A stretch of DNA of 64,000 bases. Origin: Porphyridium purpureum (lineage: Eukaryota; Rhodophyta; Bangiophyceae; Porphyridiales; Porphyridiaceae). The DNA is taken from assembly GCA_008690995.1 (NCBI GenBank), contig VRMN01000001.1:2728001-2792000 (forward strand), in the 5' to 3' direction. This document shows positions 9,298 through 18,064 of the stretch, in pieces (the stretch's first letter is position 1; each line of letters begins with the position of its first letter). The translations under genes and the position numbers were made by a program. The notes below the pieces were generated by a model. The model was not told the origin of the DNA. It searched no databases and saw only the letters and a program-made list of their open reading frames with translations.

Positions 9298-9843
9298 TTA
9301 CCTCAAGCCAAAAGTGTCAACACTGCCACACTTCTTGCAAGTGCGCTTGGCTTCATCCGCACGATATCCGGCAATGATTGGTGGCAGGTCCTTTACCAGG
9401 TCGTGGCAGACAAATGCTTCTTCATAGAGCATTGCTTTACACTGCGGCTGATCACAATACCAGCGCATCAGATCGACTTCACCTGCACGTCTGTCACGTT
9501 CGACGACCAAGCCGAGAGAGTCCGGCAAGCGTTGCGGGCTGTGCGGCACTCCCGCGGGCAGACAAAACGTACTCCCTTCTCTGATATGGATATCTCGAAA
9601 TACGACGTCCGCTGAGCCCTCACCAGAAGCAGCGCCCTCAACGACTTTTAGCACCATGTCCCCTTTGAGCTGGTAGAAGAGCTCTTCACCTGCCTCCACA
9701 TGGTAGTCGTTCCGAACATTCGGTCCGGCCACCAACATCACTTTGAACTCATTGCCATACAATAGCATATTTCCCACCGGCGGCTTGAGAGCAGCTAGAT
9801 TCGAGCTGTTGCTCATCCAGCCGGCAAGGTCAAATGCTTCCAT
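9298..9843 (-). CDS. HAAO: 3-hydroxyanthranilate 3,4-dioxygenase
   Basis: The product is a 181-residue cupin enzyme. I start at the ATG at 9843 (MEAFDLAGWM); the frame continues upstream only through a GTG and a tandem repeat. The predicted Fe(II) ligands are H48, E54 and H101, within NDYHVEAGEELFYQLKGD and LPAGVPHSPQR. The C-terminus carries a second Cys site, C130/C135 (CX4C) and C169/C172 (CXXC), like the rubredoxin-type site of the bacterial enzymes; the animal form is longer and lacks it. In the family it opens the ring of 3-hydroxyanthranilate to the precursor of quinolinate in the kynurenine route to NAD. It converges with the GT92 gene across 52 bp and is divergent from the methyltransferase. 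Confidence 0.92.
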   Translation of the reverse strand: MEAFDLAGWMSNSSNLAALKPPVGNMLLYGNEFKVMLVAGPNVRNDYHVEAGEELFYQLKGDMVLKVVEGAASGEGSADVVFRDIHIREGSTFCLPAGVPHSPQRLPDSLGLVVERDRRAGEVDLMRWYCDQPQCKAMLYEEAFVCHDLVKDLPPIIAGYRADEAKRTCKKCGSVDTFGLR

Positions 9844-9864
9844 TTTGTCGGCCACGCTTGCTAT

Positions 9865-9900
9865 CTTGCTTGCTTTCTTGCTTGCTTTCTTGCTTGCTTT
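9865..9900. repeat. Three copies of a 12-bp repeat just upstream of HAAO
   Basis: CTTGCTTGCTTT is repeated three times at 9865-9876, 9877-9888 and 9889-9900, 22 bp before the HAAO start codon. On the minus strand it is an AAGCAAGCAAG-type tract. It stays in frame with HAAO, encoding an Ala-Ser-Lys-Lys repeat if an upstream GTG were used, but I read it as 5' untranslated sequence. Confidence 0.85.
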
Positions 9901-10017
9901 CTGGCTGGCTTCTCTCCACGAGACAACTGCGACTCTCACATTTCATCAGCGAAAAGTTCGGTTCAAACGGTTCAGGCGGCTAACGACAGAGAAACTGCTT
10001 CTGAAGCTACCGTCACC

Positions 10018-11643
10018 ATGCGACGCTGCCGTCTCGACGTGACCTTGGAGGAACCTGAGCGTGCGACGATGTTCATCATTGGATTGGATGCCGGTCCAGA
10101 TGCCCAAACAAGTCGCAGGTATCAGCTTGATTTGCACAGATCGCGCTGCGATGTTTTTGCATTGACGAAAGCTGTCGCATGCCGGCGCACGCTTGTGGCC
10201 ACTGTGGCACTTTCGAAACGCAGGGCGAGCGATCACGATCAGGTAAAGTCCAAAGACGCAGACGCATTGGAGGCATTCTGCGCAGAGCTGCATGGTGCAT
10301 TGAAGCGGGGGACATTCGCGCGCTTGATCATGTCAGATCCGAGCCCGCAGGCAAATTCTGAAGAGCGTTGCGACGCCGCCTCTACGTACTCTGATCCGCT
10401 CGTCTCTGTGCGCGGGAAACTGGTCGAGCTGAAATCTGGTGTGCATTTGCAATTAGTGATGCGCTACATGACGCGCGAGGAGGCAGAAAACGTGCCAGTG
10501 GATGACGACGTCCTCTTTGCGTCGGTGCATAGAGTGAAAGAGCTCGTCGTGGCCTTCGGATTTCGGCAGGTGAATGTAATGACGCAAGATGCTGATTGGC
10601 AGCTGCGATTCAAGAAGAAAAAAACCAAATCACCTGTTCTTATCAAGAGCAAACCTTCAATGTCAGCGTCCGACATCGGTGCGCAAAGTCACAACCGGAC
10701 GAAAATCAGAATTCTGGATCAAAACGAGTCATTTCTTCATGAGTTGGGCGTAACAAACCAGCTCGGGAAGCCCCGACCAGGGATGAACGATAAGCTAGTA
10801 CAGATCCAGAGATTCGTTGAGATTATTTCTCACCTTGTGAGAGACTCGCCCTTTTTCGCTTCGAACGATGACCAAAGTCAAAAGCGAGGGCAAGAGCCTG
10901 GTGAGAAAGCCACCAACATACGGGTCACAGACTTTGGCTGTGGAAAGGGTCATTTGACATTTGCGGTGCATGTGTTTCTCAGCTCCCTAAATCAGACGAC
11001 CATTAGAAACGTGACAACGTATGGCGTCGAGCTCCGACCTCATCTTGTCGAGCGCGCGAACGACATTGCGCGAATTACGGGACTAGCTCCTGCGCTTCAA
11101 TTTGTGTCGCAATCTATTTCCGATTTCCAAAAGAGACAGAGAGAAGAAAAAGCGGCGGCATCGTATGAGACGGACGAAGTCAGGGTGATGATTGCGCTTC
11201 ATGCGTGCGACACTGCAAGCGACGAAGCTATTCACTCGGGCATTGTCGAATCTGCGGCTTTAATCGTTGCGGCTCCTTGCTGCCACAAAGAATGTCGGAA
11301 GCAAATGGATGAGACCCTTGCGACTTCGGTCCCGGGAAGCTTGTCTGAAATCCTTCCCATAGCCCACCATGGCATTATGCTTGATCGCCAAGCAACACTC
11401 GTCACAGACGCAATTCGTGCAAGGCTTTTGGAAATGTATGGCTACAAAGCCAATGTCTTTGAGTTTGTCTCAAACGAGCATACTGGGAAAAACATCATGA
11501 TCACCGCAGTCAAACGAGATAGGCATGGACCAGAACGCAGTCCCAGCTCCGTTCAAATCGACGAGCTGCGTCGCTTTTGCGCCTTTTACGGTGTGCGGGA
11601 GCAACGCTTGGCCCATTTACTTGGAATTTCCTTGGTCCCATAA
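10018..11643 (+). CDS. Class I SAM-dependent methyltransferase (Methyltransf_32-like)
   Basis: The product has 541 residues from the ATG at 10018. The Rossmann SAM-binding motif is VTDFGCGKGHLTFAVH near residue 303. It is followed by the acidic strand end VELRPHLVERA, then MIALHACDTASDEAI and VAAPCCHKEC. This combination is typical of the methyltransferase family that includes METTL25/RRNAD1 and many bacterial proteins (PF13679). A C-terminal KNIMITAVKR strand completes the fold. The first ~300 residues are less conserved and may hold a substrate-binding part. The substrate cannot be told from sequence; rRNA or protein are both possible. It converges with the polyQ gene across 81 bp. Confidence 0.75.
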   Translation: MRRCRLDVTLEEPERATMFIIGLDAGPDAQTSRRYQLDLHRSRCDVFALTKAVACRRTLVATVALSKRRASDHDQVKSKDADALEAFCAELHGALKRGTFARLIMSDPSPQANSEERCDAASTYSDPLVSVRGKLVELKSGVHLQLVMRYMTREEAENVPVDDDVLFASVHRVKELVVAFGFRQVNVMTQDADWQLRFKKKKTKSPVLIKSKPSMSASDIGAQSHNRTKIRILDQNESFLHELGVTNQLGKPRPGMNDKLVQIQRFVEIISHLVRDSPFFASNDDQSQKRGQEPGEKATNIRVTDFGCGKGHLTFAVHVFLSSLNQTTIRNVTTYGVELRPHLVERANDIARITGLAPALQFVSQSISDFQKRQREEKAAASYETDEVRVMIALHACDTASDEAIHSGIVESAALIVAAPCCHKECRKQMDETLATSVPGSLSEILPIAHHGIMLDRQATLVTDAIRARLLEMYGYKANVFEFVSNEHTGKNIMITAVKRDRHGPERSPSSVQIDELRRFCAFYGVREQRLAHLLGISLVP

Positions 11644-11724
11644 TAAATAAGACAGTAATATCGCAGTCTAGCGGCCGGCAGCAGCGGATGTGTTCCCGTG
11701 TCAGTGCGAAGAATTCAGCACGGC

Positions 11725-14001
11725 CTAATGCGCTGGTGCCTGAGCCTGCATTTTCTGCCGCTGCGCCCTCACCTGTTGGTTGTGTTTCTCAAGCATTTTG
11801 GCGAGGTCATCTTCCTTGGCTTCGGCATGACGTTGCTGCTCTTGCTTCTGCACCAGGAATTGAGCTTTGGGCCCGTTTGCAACTTCTTGCATTCCTGCAA
11901 CAGGATTCACATGCTTTTGCGGGTGCTGAGCGCTTCGCTCAATCCTACCAGAGCGGTCTGTAACATGCACAGTCGAAACGAATCGCTTGACGATTACTGG
12001 GGCAGGCAAAACGATAGGCTGATGAGAATGTTGCTGCTGCTGTTGTTGTTGTTGCGACTGTTGTTGCTGCTGCTGCTGCTGATGGTGATTCATTTGTCCA
12101 CCAGATGCTTGTACTGAACGAGCAGGCAACCCCACAACACTTTTGCGGATCCTTCTGTCTGTGTTTTTGGTCGACCCGTGTTCATTCCACTGTGATATCT
12201 CCTGCTCATTGACTTGGTCCGTTGAAATAGCCGCCACGTCCTCTTTTTTGCGAGCTGTTGTCACAGCTCGCACTGTGTCAGGCTTCGGCTTGTTAAGCGC
12301 TTCAAAAGAGGTACTCGGGCGCTCGTCATCCGCCATATTTCCTGCCTCACAATAGGAATATGCCCCTTTCACAAGCTCGCCAGCATCAACTTCTTGGTTC
12401 TCTTGAGACGAGCTTCGCCAAACATGCCGCGGCGGCGCCGTGACATTTTCCTTGCCCGGCGCATTTCTTTTCGGTGCCACCGATGCAGCAACACGCGCTG
12501 CACGCGCCGGCTTCAAAATGAGCTGCCCGTTTAAATCCAGTTCGAGAAGTTTTCGCGATGGAACCTCAGGATTCTCTGAGCTTCTGATTTGTAGAGGCAT
12601 TCCGCTGGGCTTCCTACGTGCATACTCTACGGCACTTTGGTAGGCAGGCGCACTCGGCAACATGGTGCCATCTTCCAAGTGAGTATCATGTGTCATCCTT
12701 TGCGGCCCCGGCTCAACGAGTTGCGTAGCCGTGCGCATTTTGCTTGCTGCTCTTCCTCTTGACCGCGATGCCCAGAGCTCAGTGCGCCCTGCGTCATCAT
12801 CGACGACCTCGGGCGCATCAGGGCGCGTTTGCGCACCGCCTGCTCGATCATTTAGCCTGCTGAGGTGCGTCGCCACTAAACTCCGCTCGGCTTTTGCACT
12901 ACGCACTTTCGAATTGTGCTGTTCTAGAAGCTCCATCAGCGGCGGAGGCCGCCTTTGTTCCGCGGCTTCAGACACAGCGGCTTCGTGCGCGCGTGTCTGT
13001 CTAGGTTCGTCTTCTGCCATGACAGATGCGCACGGGAGCACACGTCCGGGCCGCAGCTCTGCCAATCGTAGTCCGGGGCCAAGCGCCTTGAATCCCTGAC
13101 CAGGTTGGGACTTTCCTTGGATCTCTTCGTCTTGCTTTTCCAGCGCCTCAAATTGCAGGACTCGCTTGAACTCGTCTGGTCCAAGAGAAGGAATCGCCAC
13201 ACGCGCCGCGCGGCCGCGTCGAACGGACACACCGGATGATGCAGGTACACAAGGAGTCAGACACTCAGCGGACTTCTTAAGGCTCTGAGAGTATGGCGAC
13301 GCGTTCAGGACGAAATCTAACGCGTCATCGTCCACATGAAACACTGTCACTGCGTGTGTGTCTGTCGCTATGCCGACGTCTGCGCCGTCCTCGGCTCGAG
13401 CACTGTGGCTCGGTGCGTGTGTGCTGCTTCTGGAAACGTGTGCGCTCGCTGTGCATACCGCAGTTTCCTCATTCTCCGTATGCTCGTTGAGAAGAGTTTT
13501 CCAATTTGTAGCCAATAATTCGTTCGAGCACTTTTCCAAGAAAGCAACTCGTCCTGGCGTCGGCATCGAATTGGGAGACAACAGTGGTTCGAGCTTGGGC
13601 TGAACATTGCCCTGTCTCTCATGACGCGGATGCGCAACTGCAAACCAACTCCTTTGTTTCTGTGTGCTGAGCCAGTACGATGAGTTGGGGTTTGTCTGAG
13701 CCTCTTGAAACGCTTCGAGCTCATCATAGTCCAGATTTGTTGGCGCATCAAAGTCCCACCGAGGATCCACGGGTGAAGTGCACGCTCGTTCGCTGTCGCA
13801 GTCATCCGCACCGCCTTGGTATCGCTCAGACCTAGAACTTTTTCTCGCACGCGCGCGGCTCGCCGGTGGTGTACGCATGACTTTTTCATCCTGCGCTCCG
13901 AATCTCTCCGTCTGTTGCTCTTGGCTCGCAGAGCCTGCCGCACTCTGTCCATTGCGTGCCGCGCGTGTGACCATTCCGACATGCGTCTGAGTCTGCCACA
14001 T
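11725..14001 (-). CDS. Low-complexity polyQ protein with a repeated LLExHN motif; faint TPX2-like look
   Basis: The product has 758 residues from the ATG at 14001 (MWQTQTHVG). It is mostly disordered, with charged and Ser-rich stretches. Near the C-terminus is a poly-glutamine block of two runs of eight Gln separated by Ser, flanked by His. The motif L-x-x-(L/M)-L-E-x-H-N-x-x-V-R appears twice: PLMELLEQHNSKVR in the middle and DLAKMLEKHNQQVR at the C-terminus. The N-terminal part has WDFDAPTNLDYDE, which faintly recalls the W/Y-x-F-x-AP start of TPX2-type spindle proteins. Plant TPX2-like proteins also have LLxxHN-type segments. That link is weak inference. I do not recognise a firm family. 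Confidence 0.6.
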   Translation of the reverse strand: MWQTQTHVGMVTRAARNGQSAAGSASQEQQTERFGAQDEKVMRTPPASRARARKSSRSERYQGGADDCDSERACTSPVDPRWDFDAPTNLDYDELEAFQEAQTNPNSSYWLSTQKQRSWFAVAHPRHERQGNVQPKLEPLLSPNSMPTPGRVAFLEKCSNELLATNWKTLLNEHTENEETAVCTASAHVSRSSTHAPSHSARAEDGADVGIATDTHAVTVFHVDDDALDFVLNASPYSQSLKKSAECLTPCVPASSGVSVRRGRAARVAIPSLGPDEFKRVLQFEALEKQDEEIQGKSQPGQGFKALGPGLRLAELRPGRVLPCASVMAEDEPRQTRAHEAAVSEAAEQRRPPPLMELLEQHNSKVRSAKAERSLVATHLSRLNDRAGGAQTRPDAPEVVDDDAGRTELWASRSRGRAASKMRTATQLVEPGPQRMTHDTHLEDGTMLPSAPAYQSAVEYARRKPSGMPLQIRSSENPEVPSRKLLELDLNGQLILKPARAARVAASVAPKRNAPGKENVTAPPRHVWRSSSQENQEVDAGELVKGAYSYCEAGNMADDERPSTSFEALNKPKPDTVRAVTTARKKEDVAAISTDQVNEQEISQWNEHGSTKNTDRRIRKSVVGLPARSVQASGGQMNHHQQQQQQQQSQQQQQQQQHSHQPIVLPAPVIVKRFVSTVHVTDRSGRIERSAQHPQKHVNPVAGMQEVANGPKAQFLVQKQEQQRHAEAKEDDLAKMLEKHNQQVRAQRQKMQAQAPAH
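12030..12100. repeat. CAG/CAA-rich tract encoding polyglutamine
   Basis: On the minus strand this is a mixed CAG/CAA run encoding two blocks of Gln separated by Ser. Interruption of CAG by CAA suggests that the glutamine is selected at the protein level rather than being a pure slippage repeat. Confidence 0.8.
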
Positions 14002-14914
14002 AGCCTTCAGAGTTCTTCAGACCGAGGCTGCTGTCTATGCTACTGAATGAGTCGATACCTTGAGTCCCGCCACCTCTGCAGCGAGTCCGCACAACACAAC
14101 ACCTGTCGTCCTTGAAGAACCACACTCGCACTCCAATCGGTGCTTCCCCTTCACAGACTAGGGTTCTGCGCAGTTCTGACCGTTACGCTGCAAACAAACT
14201 CGGATTTTCAAAATCCGGCAGAAATTTAAGGTTAGTGGTGCGTGCGGGAGCCGGGTAGCGAGCAATCGCACGAAACATCCGCACTTCGGTGTTCGGCGCA
14301 AGATGTTTTGTTGGGGGCCGTGGGGTGCTTCGACAGAAGCGATCCCGCAAGGATGCAGTAGCAGTCGTGAAGAATCCTCATAATAGTTTTTCCATTCATC
14401 TTCACAATTCGTGGGTCAAGTTACGCATACTCAGGTATCGGGGAACGCAGAGCCATCGTGGCGGTGTTTTCTTTTCCTTCGGCGCCATGAGAAGCATAGG
14501 GTACCTGGGTACGCTCTAGTCCAAGATCCGGGACATCTTGTAGGCGCAATCCAGATGGCAGAGGAACATCACAACTCGTATGACTTGGTCCGTGCCGTGC
14601 CAAGCGCAGCGCTTCGCATCGCGCTTGAGAATACTTGTCTTCCGATCGAGCCCCTCACGCCATGAATGAAGGCCTTTCCGCGGCTTTGAAAGTACTTTGA
14701 CGCGCTCAAGCAACATGCGCAAGCTGGCACATTCCGAAGGCGCACTGCCATCCGCGCCGGGCTCGGAACGGCACCGCCCGCTGTCGGAGAACTGGACTTT
14801 GGCGAACGCTCGAAATGGCCTTCACCGCAAAGGCTGGTCGCGCTAGCAAGCACTGGACATGATTTCCTGGGAGAAATTTTGTCAAGGGGTTTGTACAGCG
14901 GGAGGACGTAATCA
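14002..14914. other. Gap of about 0.9 kb: upstream of the polyQ gene and 3' side of the J-protein gene
   Basis: I see no convincing gene. Short frames on both strands look random. A perfect hairpin of 8 bp around one base (CGGATTTTCAAAATCCG) lies near 14200. No ACTGTAC motif was found here. Confidence 0.5.
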
Positions 14915-15409
14915 TCAACCCGGCTTCGGACGAAGCATGACGCGCGCCCTCTCTGGTGATTCATCAGCTTCGCTTGGAATGAAACGAGAATTGGAGCCTG
15001 CGCGCAGCACACCAGCTTCGTCCTCCTTAACTCCAATGTACATGCCCCACGCGACCATGGCCCCGACGAACACAAACGGGGGGAACATGATTTCGAACAG
15101 TTCGATGCGAGTGATCGCTCGCTGAGCGTATTGATGACCCTGTTCTTGCCACTGCCCGCTGTATTCATACGCCCCATTAAATCTTTGCCCGCGCTGCACG
15201 CCGCGCTGTATATCATCGCAAACCCTTTCGTACGACTCGTTGATGCCCTTAAACACCCGCTCGGCGTGCGCCTTGGAGTGTGCGCTGCCATGGCGGTCCG
15301 GGTGCCACCGCTTCGCGAGCTCTCTGAACGCGGCTTGCGCCTCTTGCTGCGTGGCATGCAGCGAGAGACCGAGCCGAGCGTAGTGCGTTGCCGACCCAAC
15401 CGAAGGCAT
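14915..15409 (-). CDS. Small membrane-anchored DnaJ-domain (J) protein
   Basis: The product has 164 residues from the ATG at 15409 (MPSVGSATHYARLGL). The frame stays open to an ATG at 15682, but the extra 91 codons would cover a cluster of four ACTGTAC motifs and have no domain, so I favour the shorter start. The J domain occupies residues about 7-75 with the HPD catalytic tripeptide at 36-38 (KRWHPDRHG). A hydrophobic helix at about 100-122 (IMFPPFVFVGAMVAWGMYIGV) would anchor it in a membrane. J proteins stimulate Hsp70 ATPase. The membrane cannot be told; ER or an organelle envelope is likely. Confidence 0.8.
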   Translation of the reverse strand: MPSVGSATHYARLGLSLHATQQEAQAAFRELAKRWHPDRHGSAHSKAHAERVFKGINESYERVCDDIQRGVQRGQRFNGAYEYSGQWQEQGHQYAQRAITRIELFEIMFPPFVFVGAMVAWGMYIGVKEDEAGVLRAGSNSRFIPSEADESPERARVMLRPKPG

Positions 15410-16046
15410 CTTTGCCGTTCCCGCTCCCTCACAACTTTCCACGCTCCGCGCAACCACCCTGCTCTGCCTCGCGCCGCCAAGTCTCCACAAACGCCCGTCT
15501 TCAGACCCACACTGAACACCCAGGTACAGTTCCCATGGGTACAGTGAACGCCTCTTAAATTTGCTTACACTGGGACACGACATACTGTACTTTGGTGTAC
15601 AGTATATCGCGCGTCCCTCGCCATGGTCGAGTTGCCCGAAGCAATCTCGAGCATGCACGAAAGTCTGCACATCCAGCGTCATACCGCGATGGCCTGCGGC
15701 TCGACATGGGTCAGAGGCAGTCCGTCAAATCGACAACTCGACGGCTGAGCGCACTCGCCTTTTCTGGTTCGAACTCGGAATAGGCGATTCCGCATTTTGC
15801 GTGGATTCTGCAACGGCGACGTGCGGGCTCGCACTGCCCGTGGGGGAAACCATGAGTTTGCGAAAGCTATGGATGCTGCTTCTGGAGCATCTCATCCTTG
15901 TCTACAAGGTGATGTACGAGTTAGCTCGTGAGCTCCTTTCTCCCACACAGAACATTGGTAGAAACCGTGAGTCAAACATGCTCGTCCTCAAGATGTACAA
16001 ATTTGCGTGCAATTAAGAGGTCCATGGGTGTAACAAAATTGTGCTT
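15410..16046. other. Gap between the J-protein start and the PhyH-like gene, with a promoter motif cluster
   Basis: The region contains the motif cluster at 15524-15603. A possible 54-residue plus-strand frame at 15852-16016 begins MSLRKLWMLLLEHLILVYK and contains one hydrophobic helix. I do not recognise it and cannot say that it is a gene. Confidence 0.45.
15524..15603. promoter_or_regulatory. Cluster of four ACTGTAC/GTACAGT motifs upstream of the J-protein gene
   Basis: GTACAGT occurs at 15524-15530, 15539-15545 and 15597-15603, and ACTGTAC at 15584-15590. The last two face each other, forming an interrupted inverted repeat around TTTGGT. The cluster supports placing the J-protein start downstream at 15409. 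A promoter role is inferred from position. Confidence 0.45.
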
Positions 16047-17555
16047 TCATTCATCATCTTCGCTGCTTTGCTCTCGCTCACGCTTTTGACGCACATTATT
16101 GTCGCTCCATACTCCTTTCGCATGCGTGGCGTTGTCTTCGTTGTCTGCCTCCGCCCCTTGGCTACTGTCATCCACAAAGTCGTCCTCAGCTTCGCTCTGC
16201 AAGTCGAGGACGAGCTGGACGTACAGCTCATTGGCCTCCTCCAACAATTGACTCGGCGTCCCGGCTGTCAATTTCAACGTGCGTTCCTCTGAAGCTTCCT
16301 CATCGCTACCGAAAATGGCCCGAAGCGCCGCAGTTGTTTCAACCATGACACTTCTGCAGTAGGAGTCGGAGAAAACCCCACATTCGACACCGACCTGGAA
16401 CACCTTGAAAAAGAGCAAAATGTCCAGAACGCGAAGCTGGAAGCGATCCTGGTAGATCAGGCATTGTGCACACAACAGGGCGATCCGCGAGAACGACGTT
16501 TCTTTTCTTGCGCTAGTGCTGTGCACCTGGTCTGGGCAATACGTCGCCTCAAAAGACGGGTGTGAAAAAGTGAACGAAATGGCCACTCGCTGTTCGCTCC
16601 AACTCGGCAGCCGGGAGGGTCGTGCGGCCCAGTGCATGGTGCGGCACCCGAACAATACTGCGTCCCCTGCCTCCAACGGAATCGCACGGAGCATTTGATA
16701 GTCAGCCTTTTCCTTAAAGACGCGCCGCAATGGATCCACTGCATCCGTGTCGCCGAGGTAGTAGCCCGGGTCTGCATGCGCGGGGAGCATGTACAAGCAG
16801 CTGTTAGTCGGGGTCGCTCGAGTCAGAGCAATCCAGATGGTTTGAAAGCGCGAAATCATGGGCCTGCGCTCAAAAAAGCAACTTGATGTGTCATCCGGCT
16901 GCCTGTCCCGATGCGGTGAAAAGCCACACGCGCTGACAAAGTAATTTTTGCTCAGCGCTTTTTCAGCGTCTGATGCAGCTCCAGATGCTTTCGAGCTGCC
17001 GTCAAAAGGATGAAAACCTTCAGCGTCGTACCGATAGTGCGGATCAATAAACCACGACAAAACGTCGTGCGTGCATTCAAAGCCCATACCAAGCAAGTCA
17101 GAATCAGATTCCTGGGCGACAGCGTCACTTTTTGCGAAAAGGGTGCGATGCAAGTCAGCATACAGACTCCACACGTCGTCAAACGCATACACGAAGCACG
17201 GTGGAAACCCTGCATGCACAACTACTTCCATGGCTGAACGCAGCGATTCACACGTGCTTGCGTCCAACACACCGCGTAATGGCACATAGCCATCGAGTTC
17301 CAGCATGTCCAAATCCGCGCTATTCGTTCGAAGTCCTTGAAATTGAGCGTTCAGACGGCTCGTGCCGTCAGGTCTACCGCTCGATCTGCGCGCCGCGTCG
17401 AGCCATTCTTTCAGGTTGCCTGTTTCCGGGCATGCGGCCGAGCCCTCACCGCTTGCGAACCACTGCACCAGCGTGCTTTCATCTGGCGTACCAAGTCGCG
17501 CGAGCGCCGCATCGTACGCGCACATCGACCCACGCTCGTCCAAGAACTTTTTCAT
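16047..17555 (-). CDS. PhyH-like Fe(II)/2-oxoglutarate oxygenase
   Basis: The product has 502 residues from the ATG at 17555. The phytanoyl-CoA-dioxygenase fold starts at LDGYVPLRGVLD (about residue 87). The metal facial triad is readable as SPHRD near residue 214 (H and D) and the distal His in TMHWAARPS near residue 308. The 2-oxoglutarate-binding Arg is in EQRVAISFTF. Between them lies the family-typical ALTRATPTNSCLYMLPAHAD. The C-terminal ~130 residues are acidic and probably disordered. Relatives hydroxylate varied small molecules, so phytanoyl-CoA should not be assumed to be the substrate. No targeting signal is evident. Confidence 0.78.
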   Translation of the reverse strand: MKKFLDERGSMCAYDAALARLGTPDESTLVQWFASGEGSAACPETGNLKEWLDAARRSSGRPDGTSRLNAQFQGLRTNSADLDMLELDGYVPLRGVLDASTCESLRSAMEVVVHAGFPPCFVYAFDDVWSLYADLHRTLFAKSDAVAQESDSDLLGMGFECTHDVLSWFIDPHYRYDAEGFHPFDGSSKASGAASDAEKALSKNYFVSACGFSPHRDRQPDDTSSCFFERRPMISRFQTIWIALTRATPTNSCLYMLPAHADPGYYLGDTDAVDPLRRVFKEKADYQMLRAIPLEAGDAVLFGCRTMHWAARPSRLPSWSEQRVAISFTFSHPSFEATYCPDQVHSTSARKETSFSRIALLCAQCLIYQDRFQLRVLDILLFFKVFQVGVECGVFSDSYCRSVMVETTAALRAIFGSDEEASEERTLKLTAGTPSQLLEEANELYVQLVLDLQSEAEDDFVDDSSQGAEADNEDNATHAKGVWSDNNVRQKREREQSSEDDE

Positions 17556-18064
17556 GACGAATGATGAAAGCGATGATCAGTATCACGCACGCATCCGCCG
17601 CGACTGTTCTCGCAAGAGGACCAGCGGTGACCGAAACGTACCTGATGTGACCAGAACTCTTCCGGCATCAACGATGTGGACTTGCGAAACGGGAAAGCCG
17701 CCTCATCAGGAAGACGAAATTTAGGACGCTTTGCGAGGAAAGTCCAGGCTGAGCGAAATCTGTTAACTTTTCGATAATCCGCTGCAAGCCACCAACTGAA
17801 ATGAATTGTGCACGCGCGGACGCAGACTGCATTTTTGAAAGCATCCGCTGGGACTTCACCATCCGTTGACCGTGGCAGCTCATCTCGCGCTGCAAAACTC
17901 AGTGGACATTGTACTGCGAGCAGACTGGATGGAGGAACCTGGAGCGACTCTGGGCGCGGAGCTTAGTCAACCGTTGTCACGCGCGTACTAGTGCGAGCAT
18001 TTTTTTATTTTTTACTTGAAATACGGGGCTGCGGTGGTGTGGTGTCGGTGCGTACGACTCATCC
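17556..18064. other. Tandem gap between the coiled-coil gene (3' side) and the PhyH-like gene (5' side)
   Basis: This holds a T-rich tract near 18000 and otherwise ordinary sequence. A 75-codon minus-strand frame at 17668-17895 has no recognisable family and is not called. Confidence 0.5.

Noticed and set aside
14569-15519. 316-residue frame overlapping the J-protein gene on the same strand in another frame
   Set aside because: It is a shadow of the J-protein coding region; the J domain with HPD is in the other frame.
15755-15795. B-box-like GGTTCGAAC with a pairing T-stem
   Set aside because: The only matching acceptor-like strand lies directly before it, leaving no room for D and anticodon arms; it is just a hairpin.
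15852-16016. Small plus-strand frame of 54 residues with one hydrophobic helix
   Set aside because: No family recognised and no clear promoter; listed only within the gap description.
17668-17895. 75-residue minus-strand frame between the coiled-coil and PhyH-like genes
   Set aside because: No domain, and composition is not distinguishable from chance.
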